Part shown: in pieces, positions 18,044 through 25,035 of the stretch
How the letters are laid out: every line of letters begins with the position of its first letter
How positions within the stretch are numbered: position 1 is the stretch's first letter
Origin: Pseudomonadota bacterium
Lineage (GTDB): Bacteria; Pseudomonadota; Alphaproteobacteria; Rhodobacterales; Rhodobacteraceae
Assembly (NCBI GenBank): GCA_020161655.1
Contig: JAIUPC010000012.1
Coordinates: 372,001-436,000, forward strand
Reading direction: 5' to 3'
DNA: 64,000 nt
The notes under the pieces: model-generated
The model's database searches: none
The model's input: only the letters and a program-made list of their open reading frames with translations
Told to the model about the DNA's origin: nothing
Translations under genes and position numbers: made by a program

Positions 18044-18124
18044 CGGGCGCGGGCCAGCCCCGCATTGCTCGGACGGAGGGAGCAGCTAGACAACACGGGG
18101 GGTAATGAAGTTGGCCCGCGCCCG
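18044..18124 (-). repeat. 13-bp inverted repeat between g5 and g6
   Basis: Perfect arms CGGGCGCGGGCCA (18044-18056) and TGGCCCGCGCCCG (18112-18124) are separated by 55 bases. The dyad lies in the g5-g6 gap in the operon direction, directly after the capsid gene. It has no T-run, so it is more likely an mRNA stabiliser or processing hairpin than a classic terminator. It could protect the capsid transcript and lower downstream expression. Confidence 0.65.
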
Positions 18125-18162
18125 CATTCCGGGGCGTTTCCGCCTCGGCCTGCGCGCCGCCG

Positions 18163-19359
18163 TCAGGAGACGGCGAACTTCAGAAGCTTGATCGCGGCGA
18201 AATCGCTCACATCGCCGCCCACGCGCTTCGACGCGTAGAAGAGGACATGCGGCTTGGCCGAGAAGGGGTCACGCAGCACCCTGAGATCGGGGCGCTCCGC
18301 AACGGTGTAGCCGTTGTGGAAATCGCCGAAGGCGATGGCATGGGCATCGGCGGCGATGTCGGGCATGTCCTCGGCAACCAGCACCGCATAGCCCATCAGC
18401 CGCGCCGGTTCGCCCGCCTGAAGGCCGTCGGACCAGAGGAAGCGGCCATCGGCGTCCTTCATCTTGCGCACGGCACCCGCGGTCTTCGAATTCATCACGA
18501 AAGCCGCGTTGGCCCGGTATTCGGCATTCAGCGCATAGACGAGGTCGATGATCGCGTCCGAGGCGTTGGTGGCGGCAAAGTCGCCCGCAGCACCAGTCGC
18601 CACATAGCCAAGCGAACCCCAGGCCCAGACGTTATTGGCGACCTTGCTATGGGCAAGGAAGCCCTTCGGCTTGTCGATGCCGTCACCACTCACGAAGGCG
18701 CCCGCCTCGGCACGGGCGAACTTGTCGGCGATGCGCTCGGCCAGCCAGCCCTCGACGTCGAAGGCGCTGTCGTCCAGCAGGCGCTGGCTCGCCTTCGGCA
18801 TCGCCGAAAGCTCATGCAGCGGGATCGAGATGCGGTCGATCTGCGGCGTGCCCGTCTCGGTCAGCGCCGCCGTCTCCGTCGCCCAGCCCGAGCCGAGATC
18901 GGTGTGATCGACGAGGACATCGAACGAGGTCGCCTCGACATTGACCACATTGGCGATGCTGCGGATCGACGAGGTCGATTTCAGCACGCCGCGAATGCGG
19001 TCCGAGGTCTGCGGATCGACGAGGAACCCGCCATCGGCATTGACCTGGGTGTTGAGAGCCTTGCCCTCCAGCACCAGCCCGCGAAGGGCGTCATCGTCGC
19101 CGGTGCGAAGATAGGCGCCGAAGGCCTTCTGATGCGGCAGCACCAGGTCGGCGGCGGTGGAAAGCGCCGGACGCCCGGCAGTGACAGATTTGCGATCCAG
19201 CATGGTCAGTCGGTCTTCCTGTTGTTTGAGCCTGGTAGTCATGTCGTCCTGAAAGCCCTTGAACTCGCTCAGGAAACCCTGAAGCGCGGACTTCACTTCC
19301 TCGGCCGGAGCGCCGGACACGCCTTCCCCGGCCCGAGCCTTCGTCTCGGTCGTCTTCAT
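18163..19359 (-). CDS. GTA major capsid protein (g5, HK97 fold)
   Basis: HK97-family capsid protein, 398 residues from the ATG at 19359, which has GAGGTG about 9 bases upstream. The annotated open frame begins with GTG at 19368. The N-terminal ~110 residues form a helical scaffold-like delta domain (KSALQGFLSEFKGFQDDM, LKQQEDRLTMLDRKS) that would be cut off by the g4 protease. The mature capsid region follows, with LVLPHQKAFGAYLRTGD and NADGGFLVDPQTSDRIRG. It is expected to be the most abundant GTA protein. It sits between the protease and the g5-g6 hairpin. Confidence 0.96.
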   Translation of the reverse strand: MKTTETKARAGEGVSGAPAEEVKSALQGFLSEFKGFQDDMTTRLKQQEDRLTMLDRKSVTAGRPALSTAADLVLPHQKAFGAYLRTGDDDALRGLVLEGKALNTQVNADGGFLVDPQTSDRIRGVLKSTSSIRSIANVVNVEATSFDVLVDHTDLGSGWATETAALTETGTPQIDRISIPLHELSAMPKASQRLLDDSAFDVEGWLAERIADKFARAEAGAFVSGDGIDKPKGFLAHSKVANNVWAWGSLGYVATGAAGDFAATNASDAIIDLVYALNAEYRANAAFVMNSKTAGAVRKMKDADGRFLWSDGLQAGEPARLMGYAVLVAEDMPDIAADAHAIAFGDFHNGYTVAERPDLRVLRDPFSAKPHVLFYASKRVGGDVSDFAAIKLLKFAVS

Positions 19360-19397
19360 ACCCATCACCTCATGTCAGGGGTTGCGTTCTGGGGGCG

Positions 19398-19961
19398 TCA
19401 GCGCCGCCCCGCCAAGTCCCGCCGCGCTTCCTCGAAAAGCGCCGCCAGTTCACCCAGCACCGCCTCGGGCGCGGCACTCTTGGCGCCGACCCGCGCCTCG
19501 GGCAGCATCGGGAAGGTGACAAGCGACACCTCCCAAAGCTCCACCTCGCGCAAGAGCCGCTGGCCCTTGGCATCCTTCTCCGCCGTGATCGTGCGGTAGC
19601 CGATCGACAGCCCGTCGATCGCCCCGGCCGCGACCAGCGCCGCCGCCTCGCGGCCCTTCTCGACCTCGGTCAGGATGCGGCCCTTGACGCGCAGGCCGCG
19701 GCCATCCTCGGAAATCTCGTCCCAGACGCCGATGGGCTGCGCCGGGTCATGCTGCCAGAGCATCCTGACCACGCGCCCCTCGCGCTTCAGCCGGTCCAGC
19801 GACTTCGCATAGGCCCCCGCCATGACGACATCGCCGCCCTGATCTGTGAGGCCGAAAAAAGAGGCATAGCCCTCGATCCGGCAGCCGTCCGTCACGGCGA
19901 TATCCTCGCCCAGCCGGCAGAACTTGGTCTCCAGCCCATAGTCGTTCATCATCCGCCTCAT
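19398..19961 (-). CDS. GTA prohead protease (g4, HK97 family)
   Basis: Prohead maturation serine protease of 187 residues or slightly fewer. Seen: CRIEGYASFFGLTDQGGDVV, the catalytic His in LWQHDPAQPIGVWDEI, and the catalytic Ser in AGAIDGLSIGYRTI, the typical HK97 protease pattern. Three in-frame ATGs occur (19961, 19952, 19949). A GAGGCGG between the first and the others favours 19952, so the exact start is uncertain. It is followed by g5, whose N-terminal domain is the expected substrate. Confidence 0.93.
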   Translation of the reverse strand: MRRMMNDYGLETKFCRLGEDIAVTDGCRIEGYASFFGLTDQGGDVVMAGAYAKSLDRLKREGRVVRMLWQHDPAQPIGVWDEISEDGRGLRVKGRILTEVEKGREAAALVAAGAIDGLSIGYRTITAEKDAKGQRLLREVELWEVSLVTFPMLPEARVGAKSAAPEAVLGELAALFEEARRDLAGRR

Positions 19962-19962
19962 C

Positions 19963-20199
19963 CTATTTCGGCCCGAATTCCAGCAGCGACTGCACCGCCT
20001 GGCTCAGGATCACGCCGACGACCCCGAAGACCGTCATCCAGAGCCGCTTTTCCACGCCGATGATCATCGCCTCGATCCGCTCCAGCCGCTTCTCGACCGT
20101 CCCGAACTGCAGGGCCATGATCCTCTCGGTCGCATCGAAGCGGTGCTCATGGGCGCATTCGAACGGCTCCTTCAGGTAGCGCGAACCTGCCGCCGCCAT
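19963..20199 (-). CDS. GTA g3.5, small head-formation protein
   Basis: Protein of 78 residues starting MAAAGSRYLKEPFECAHEH. It has an Arg/Glu-rich helical middle (TVEKRLERIEAMIIGVEKRL) and a C-terminal hydrophobic helix (WMTVFGVVGVILSQAVQSLL). It matches the rcc01685-type GTA protein that lies between portal and protease in RcGTA. The start at 20199 lies 2 bp after the g3 stop, which decides against the longer in-frame start at 20289. Confidence 0.88.
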   Translation of the reverse strand: MAAAGSRYLKEPFECAHEHRFDATERIMALQFGTVEKRLERIEAMIIGVEKRLWMTVFGVVGVILSQAVQSLLEFGPK

Positions 20200-20201
20200 G
20201 C

Positions 20202-21374
20202 TCACGCCCCGTCCGCCAGCGGCGGCAAGCCAAGGATCGCCCGCTTTTCTGCGTCCGTCAGGAACAACGCCTCGCCGACCCGCTTCCACTGCTGGTCACG
20301 CTCGGCGGCCAGCGCCGGCACCTGGTCAAGGTCGGGGCGAAGCTCCACCTGCTCACCCAGATGGGTCGAAAGCCAGTAGGCCACCGCCGCCGTCACCCGC
20401 GTGGCCAATGGCAGCACCGTCAGACGGTAGAACGCGCGGTTCGCCTCCTGATAATTGGCGTAGGTCGCATCGCCCGGAATGCCCATCAGCATCGGCGGCA
20501 CCCCGAAGGCCACCGCGATCTCCCGCGCCGCCGCCTCCTTGGTCTTCTGGAACTCCATGTCCGACGGGCTGAACCCCATCGGCTTCCAGTCGAGCCCGCC
20601 TTCCAGCAGCATCGGCCGCCCGGCATTGCGGGCCCCCTGATGATGCATCTCCATCTCGTGGATCAGCCGGTCATACTGGTCCGGCGACAGGGCCCCCTGC
20701 CCATCCGCACCCTTGTAGAGGATGGCCCCCGAGGGCCGCGCCGCATTGTCGAGAAGCGCCTTCGACCAGGCCGAGGCGGAGTTATGGACATCGACCGCCA
20801 CTGCCGCCGCCTGCATCGGCGAAAGACCGTAGTGGTCGTCCTGCGGATGGAAGCTCCTGATATGACAGATCGGATCGACCGGCCCCGCCATGTCGAACCG
20901 GTGCTTCCGCCCGCCGACCGTGTAGTCATAGGCCACCGGCCAGCCATCGGCGCCGGGGACCAGTGACATCCGGTCCGACCGCAAGACATGCAGCTCCGCC
21001 GGCAGCCCCGAACCGCCGACCGCCTCGATATAGCCATTGCCGCTCAGAAGCATCTGGCCGTAGAGCGCCTCAAAGAGCTCTGCCCGCCCCTGCGCCGGGT
21101 TGGGCCGCCGCATCAGCTCGATCAGCGGATGCACGTCATAGCGCCGGTCGCGGTCCTGACAGACGAGCGGCAGCGCCGCCGCCGCTTCGGCCACCAGCTT
21201 CACCGCGCGGAACCCCACCGGATTGCCGGAAAACCCGGTCCGCGTCAGGCTCGCCGTGTCACGCGGGCTCCAGGCCACCCGGCCCGACGAGCCCCAGGCG
21301 ATCACCCGCCCGGTAGCCGAAGCCTTCTGCTCCGGGACCGCCGCTTCGGCCCGCCGGAAGATGTTCCATGCCAT
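20202..21374 (-). CDS. GTA portal protein (g3, HK97 family)
   Basis: Portal protein of 390 residues from the ATG at 21374 (MAWNIFRRAE), preceded by GAGGAG. The dodecameric portal is the DNA entry and exit channel of the head. Family motifs: VWSPRDTASLTRTGFSGNPV-like opening, AYDYTVGGRKHRFDM, IRSFHPQDDHYGLSPMQAAA and MGIPGDATYANYQEANRAFY. A 123-bp gap with strong hairpins separates it from g2. Confidence 0.96.
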   Translation of the reverse strand: MAWNIFRRAEAAVPEQKASATGRVIAWGSSGRVAWSPRDTASLTRTGFSGNPVGFRAVKLVAEAAAALPLVCQDRDRRYDVHPLIELMRRPNPAQGRAELFEALYGQMLLSGNGYIEAVGGSGLPAELHVLRSDRMSLVPGADGWPVAYDYTVGGRKHRFDMAGPVDPICHIRSFHPQDDHYGLSPMQAAAVAVDVHNSASAWSKALLDNAARPSGAILYKGADGQGALSPDQYDRLIHEMEMHHQGARNAGRPMLLEGGLDWKPMGFSPSDMEFQKTKEAAAREIAVAFGVPPMLMGIPGDATYANYQEANRAFYRLTVLPLATRVTAAVAYWLSTHLGEQVELRPDLDQVPALAAERDQQWKRVGEALFLTDAEKRAILGLPPLADGA

Positions 21375-21430
21375 CGAATTTCTCCTCGCTCGGCCACGAC
21401 GGCAGAAGGCGCGAGAAGCACCCTCATTCA

Positions 21431-21489
21431 TCTTGCCGGAAATACCTTCGGGGGGAGGCGCGTCAGCGCCGGGGGGCTGAAGGCCCCCC
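21431..21489 (-). repeat. Hairpin/repeat element between g2 and g3
   Basis: Read along the operon, a stem GGGGGGC/GCCCCCC (21471-21489) is followed by GGCGC/GCGCC with a 4-nt loop (21457-21470). Then comes CCGAAGGTATTTCCGGCAAGATGAATG, here cited by position (21424-21450), which also occurs at 29.84-29.87 kb in the other orientation. It is a terminator-like intergenic element inside the GTA operon. Confidence 0.65.
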
Positions 21490-21497
21490 CGGTCCGG

Positions 21498-22841
21498 TCA
21501 CAGTCCCCGGATCTGCGGCCGCAGGATGCGTGCCGCCGGCTCCACGATCAGCTCGGTCAGCGCCCAGACCAGCGCATCCACCCGGTCGGGCGAGCCCTTG
21601 CCATCATAGCCGTGGATCGTCATCCGGCACATCTGGTCCTCCAGGGGCCCAAGCCCGCGCACATGCGCCACCCGCCCCTGTTCGTAAAGTGCCGCCACCG
21701 GCTCGGCCCGCGCCACCTTCCCGCGCGAGGCGTGGACAGCGCGGAACGGCACCGTCGGATCGACCTGCCGGATCACGCTTTCCACCATCAGCCCGCCCTG
21801 ATTGACCTCGGCCACCAGCCGGTCGGCGCCATGCCGCCCCATCGCCGCAATTGCCGCCCGCGCCCAGGCATCGGGCCGCGCCGCGCTGACCGTTGCATCC
21901 TCCAGCACCCAGGCCCGCCATTCGGACGGCGGCCCCTCGGTCAGTGCGCCGACAACGACGATACCGCATTCGTCCGACCCCTCATGCCCCGTGGTCGGCG
22001 GATCGACCGCCACCACGACCCGGCTCAGCCGCTCAGGCGCAGCCGACCGCGCCGCCTCCAGCATCGCCGAAGTCCAGAGCGCCCCGTCGGCATCCTCCAG
22101 CAAGACACCGTCCAGCTCCTGCCGCCCCGTCCGCGTCCCGGCATAACGCGCCCGCACCTCCTCGAGGAAGGATGCGGCGAGATAGGCCCGGTTGGCCTCG
22201 GTCGGCGCCTGCGTCACCACCGTCGAGGGGTTCTTCAGGATCGCCTTCAGCGCGCCCACATTCTTCGGCGTCGTCGTCACAACCTGGCGCGGATCGCGGC
22301 CCAGCCTGAGCGCGAACTGGAGCATGTCCCAGGCCTCGCCCGCCTTCGGCCATTTCGCCAGCTCATCCGCCCAGGCCGCATCGAACTGAGGGCCCCGAAG
22401 ACTGTCCGGGTCATGCGCGGAATAGACCTCCGCGATGGCCCCGTTCGGCCAGACGAGCCGCCGCTTCGTCGCCTCCCACACCGGCTTCCTGTCGGGCGGG
22501 GAACAGGCCATGATGCCGCTGTCGCCAAAGATCATCACCTTCTGCACCTGCTCCAGCGTCTCACCGACCAGCGCCACCCGCTTCGACCGTCCGGGGTCCA
22601 TCGGCCTTGCCCCCTCGACCTCCGCCCTCACCCATTCCGACCCGGCGCGGGTCTTGCCGGCACCGCGCCCCCCCATGATGATCCAGGTCTTCCAGACCCC
22701 CTCGGGCGGCAACTGGTGCGGCAAGGCCCAGAACTCGAAGAGCCAGGGCAGCGCCATCAACGCCGCATCGCTCAGGCCGCCCAGAAACTCATCGACCGTC
22801 TCCGGCGTCGCGGAGGCAAGCCAGGCGGCGGCAGATTTCAT
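21498..22841 (-). CDS. GTA terminase large subunit (g2)
   Basis: DNA-packaging motor and nuclease, 447 residues from the ATG at 22841. An in-frame start at 22910 would deepen an already long overlap. Walker A GGRGAGKT is at residues 57-64. The nuclease-domain aspartates lie in VVVAVDPPTTGHEGSDECG. The C-terminus carries KGSPDRVDALVWALTELI, characteristic of terminase family 6. In GTAs this enzyme packages random host DNA by headful. The first part overlaps the end of g1 by 53 bp, as occurs in other GTA clusters. Confidence 0.96.
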   Translation of the reverse strand: MKSAAAWLASATPETVDEFLGGLSDAALMALPWLFEFWALPHQLPPEGVWKTWIIMGGRGAGKTRAGSEWVRAEVEGARPMDPGRSKRVALVGETLEQVQKVMIFGDSGIMACSPPDRKPVWEATKRRLVWPNGAIAEVYSAHDPDSLRGPQFDAAWADELAKWPKAGEAWDMLQFALRLGRDPRQVVTTTPKNVGALKAILKNPSTVVTQAPTEANRAYLAASFLEEVRARYAGTRTGRQELDGVLLEDADGALWTSAMLEAARSAAPERLSRVVVAVDPPTTGHEGSDECGIVVVGALTEGPPSEWRAWVLEDATVSAARPDAWARAAIAAMGRHGADRLVAEVNQGGLMVESVIRQVDPTVPFRAVHASRGKVARAEPVAALYEQGRVAHVRGLGPLEDQMCRMTIHGYDGKGSPDRVDALVWALTELIVEPAARILRPQIRGL

Positions 22842-23115
22842 CCCGCGCGGCTCCGAAGTCGAGCGCGTAGTCATAGACGATGCCGGCGTCGTCTTTGCGG
22901 AGTTTTGCAATCCTGGCCCTTTCCTCTACCGCAAGCTGATAGGCCGCGCGCATGTCGCGGATCTGCTTGGCCATCTCCCTGGCATCGCCCATATCGCCCG
23001 CCCTCAGGCGGCGCAGCGTCTCACCGAGTTCATTGGCAATGTCATTGACAAGCTCCCTGACGCTCAGCACCTCGGCGCTGGCGTCGATCTCTTCCTCCGA
23101 AATCCTCGTGAACAT
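22789..23115 (-). CDS. GTA small terminase-like protein (g1)
   Basis: First gene of the GTA operon, 108 residues from the ATG at 23115 (MFTRISEEEIDASAEVLSVR), with GGGAGGCGGG upstream. An alternative in-frame start at 23148 gives 119 residues. The sequence is strongly helical (ANELGETLRRLRAGDMGDAR, QIRDMRAAYQLAVEERARI), in line with a DNA-binding/oligomerising small terminase. GTA versions lack specific cos/pac recognition, which is known for the family and not visible here. It overlaps g2 by 53 bp and is preceded by a leader hairpin and the operon promoter. Confidence 0.9.
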   Translation of the reverse strand: MFTRISEEEIDASAEVLSVRELVNDIANELGETLRRLRAGDMGDAREMAKQIRDMRAAYQLAVEERARIAKLRKDDAGIVYDYALDFGAARDEICRRLACLRDAGDGR

Positions 23116-23158
23116 GCAGTCTGGCCCGCCTCCCATGCCGGTCCGCACGAGCGAAACG

Positions 23159-23192
23159 AAAAAGCGGCCTCAAGGGTCGCCCCCCGGCCGCT
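23159..23192 (-). terminator. Terminator-like hairpin in the GTA leader
   Basis: In the operon direction, a perfect 7-bp stem AGCGGCC/GGCCGCT with a 16-nt loop is followed by TTTTT and then CGTTTCG. It lies between the promoter (-10 at 23219-23224) and the g1 start at 23115, i.e. inside the untranslated leader. This layout is that of an attenuator or an intrinsic terminator needing antitermination. Confidence 0.65.
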
Positions 23193-23218
23193 CTCCCACT
23201 TCTTCTAGCTTGCCTGAA

Positions 23219-23247
23219 GGTATATCCACGGCCGTTCGCAGAGTCAA
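23219..23247 (-). promoter_or_regulatory. Promoter of the GTA operon
   Basis: On the minus strand TTGACT (23242-23247) and TATACC (23219-23224) are separated by exactly 17 bases, a near-consensus housekeeping-type promoter about 100 bp upstream of g1. The AT-rich upstream stretch (23248-23300, with TTTGATAAAACACGATTATT) could hold an activator site such as that of GafA. That last point is inferred. Confidence 0.7.
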
Positions 23248-23330
23248 GAATAATCGTGTTTTATCAAATGGTTGGCGAGCGATCCAATAACCTTTCGTTA
23301 ACCTCCGCCAGACCCTGCGCCGGCCAGACC

Positions 23331-23756
23331 TTACTCGCTCAGCGTCTCACCACTACCGCCAAGGTCCGAAGGGAAATCGCGGAACTTCGGCAGTCCGTCC
23401 TTCATCGGCAGTACCGTCTGGGCATAGTTCACATGCACACCCGGCTTGAACGCCATGCCCGGCACGGTCGCCGCATAGACATCGGTGATGCCCCATACCG
23501 GATGGTCATTCATCAGATGCCCGCCACAATCCTTGCAAAACATCCGCACCGAGTTTTCGGTCTTGGCAAACCGCCCGATCCGGTCCGCGCCCTTGGTGAT
23601 CTCCACATTCTCCGGCTTCCAGAGCGTAAAGGCATTCACCGGCCCCGCCGACCAGGACCGGCAGGAGGCGCAATGGCAATAACCCATCGCCAGAGGATCG
23701 CCCGAAACCTCAAGCGCAACATTCCCGCAAAAACATGCTCCACTATGGCTCGTCAT
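23331..23756 (-). CDS. GFA family (glutathione-dependent formaldehyde-activating type) protein
   Basis: Small zinc protein of 141 residues with the GFA/CENP-V fold. Zinc ligands are visible: Cys8/Cys10 (ACFCGNV), Cys27/Cys29/Cys32 (YCHCASC) and Cys74/Cys77 (MFCKDCGGHL). Some members help condense formaldehyde with glutathione, but many have unknown substrates, so only the family is assigned. It lies upstream of the GTA promoter on the same strand and downstream of mltG. A GC-rich hairpin in its leader (23783-23800, stem GGCGGGA/TCCCGCC) separates it from mltG. Confidence 0.9.
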   Translation of the reverse strand: MTSHSGACFCGNVALEVSGDPLAMGYCHCASCRSWSAGPVNAFTLWKPENVEITKGADRIGRFAKTENSVRMFCKDCGGHLMNDHPVWGITDVYAATVPGMAFKPGVHVNYAQTVLPMKDGLPKFRDFPSDLGGSGETLSE

Positions 23757-23865
23757 GAAATATCTCCCACCGGGCCAAGGCTGGCGGGACCGTTCCCGCC
23801 GCCCGGGCCAGCGAAGAACATATCAGACCGCCTGCCGCCTGTCGTCTTGCGCCAAAGGCGAGGGA

Positions 23866-25035
23866 TCAGTTCCCTGATCCGCCCTGCTCGGCCTCGAGCG
23901 CGCGGAGCTGCTCGACGTTCTGATTATGCTCCGCCAAGGTCTGCGCAAAGACGTGCCCGTCCGATGGAACAAGGCTTTTCGCCACGAAGTAGAGGAAGTC
24001 CGAAGTCTCCGGGTGCAACGCCGCCGCGATGCTCTCGCGCCCCGGATTGGCGATCGGCGTCGGCGGCAGCCCGTCGATGACATAGGTGTTGTAGGGCGTC
24101 CGCCCCCTGAGCTCGCTGCGCCTCAGGCCCCGCCCGAGGACACCCTGCCCCTTTGTGATGCCGTAGATCACCGTCGGGTCGGTCTGCAGCTTCATGCCAT
24201 CCCGAAGGCGGTTGATGAAGACGCTCGCCACCAGTGGCCGTTCAGAGGCGATGCCGGTTTCCTTCTCGACGATGGAAGCCATTGTCAGCGCCTCATCCGG
24301 CGTGGCATAGGGCAGACCTTCGGCCCGGTCCGGCCAAAGCTCGGCCAGGATCGCTTCCTGCCGCGCCTGCATCCGGGCCAGAAGCTCGCCCCGCGCCGCG
24401 CCCTTTGTCACCTCGTAACTGTCAGGCGACAACATGCCCTCGGGAGGAACATCCCCCGCCTCGCCGGCCATGAACTCGGCCCGCTTCAGCGCCTCGACGA
24501 CCTGCCAGCTTGTCACGCCCTCGGCGAGCGTCACGCGGAACCGCACGTCGGCATCATCGACGGCATCGGTGAACTCCTGCGGCGCCGCACCTGCGGCCGG
24601 ATCGAACTTCACCACCTCGACATACTCGGATGTCGCGGGATCAAGCTCCCGCAGCACCATGTTCGACCCGTTGACGCCGATCTGGTAGTTGATCTCGGTG
24701 CCGCAGGTCGACTGCCCGCCCTTTGTCACCGCATCGACGATATCGCTCATCGACGCGCCAGACTGGACAAGGAAGGACCCGGCCTTCAGCGACTGCGCCT
24801 TGCCCTCGTATTCCGCCCCGACCTTCAGGACATAGGCCGAACTGATCGCCCCCCTGCCAGCCAGATCATCGGCCACCTTGCCGAAAGTCGACCCCGCCGG
24901 CACCTTGAGACAGATCGCCTCCGCCAGAGGACCCGGCCCGGCATACTGCGCCTTGCCCCAGGCAATGACCCCCGCCACCCCGGCCAGAAGCACGATGGAG
25001 ATGGTCAGGAAGTTCGAGGCAACGCTCCGCCACAT
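23866..25035 (-). CDS. mltG: Endolytic peptidoglycan transglycosylase MltG
   Basis: Inner-membrane lytic transglycosylase of 389 residues that ends nascent glycan strands. Seen: an N-terminal transmembrane helix at about 8-26 (NFLTISIVLLAGVAGVIAWG), a LysM-like region, and the YceG catalytic block TMASIVEKETG with the catalytic Glu at about residue 257, followed by VFINRLRDGMKLQTDPTVIY and YNTYVIDGLPPTPIANPG. Its ATG shares one base with the fabF stop (TGATG), so the two genes are translationally coupled, as is common for the acpP-fabF-mltG group in alphaproteobacteria. Confidence 0.96.
   Translation of the reverse strand: MWRSVASNFLTISIVLLAGVAGVIAWGKAQYAGPGPLAEAICLKVPAGSTFGKVADDLAGRGAISSAYVLKVGAEYEGKAQSLKAGSFLVQSGASMSDIVDAVTKGGQSTCGTEINYQIGVNGSNMVLRELDPATSEYVEVVKFDPAAGAAPQEFTDAVDDADVRFRVTLAEGVTSWQVVEALKRAEFMAGEAGDVPPEGMLSPDSYEVTKGAARGELLARMQARQEAILAELWPDRAEGLPYATPDEALTMASIVEKETGIASERPLVASVFINRLRDGMKLQTDPTVIYGITKGQGVLGRGLRRSELRGRTPYNTYVIDGLPPTPIANPGRESIAAALHPETSDFLYFVAKSLVPSDGHVFAQTLAEHNQNVEQLRALEAEQGGSGN

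Larger units (their letters stand above)
8093..23247 (-). mobile_element. Gene transfer agent (RcGTA-type) cluster with promoter
   Basis: A domesticated phage-like cluster on the minus strand that contains the full gene order known for Rhodobacterales GTAs: g1, g2, g3, g3.5, g4, g5, g6, g7, g8, g9, g10, g10.1, g11, g12, g13, g14, g15, followed by a DUF2793 gene and a small gene. No integrase, repressor, replication or lysis genes are present, and base composition matches the host, as expected for a GTA rather than a recent prophage. All reading frames look intact. The activator genes (gafA, ctrA), endolysin/holin and maturation genes lie outside the window. Confidence 0.95.

Noticed and set aside
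20988-23048. 686-residue open frame on the plus strand opposite GTA g2/g3.
   Set aside because: It is the antisense shadow of GC-rich coding sequence; composition is Arg/Pro/His-rich with no domain, while the minus strand carries clear terminase and portal genes.
8093-23247. Intact or defective prophage.
   Set aside because: No integrase, repressor, replication or lysis genes and no attachment repeats were seen; gene order is that of a gene transfer agent.
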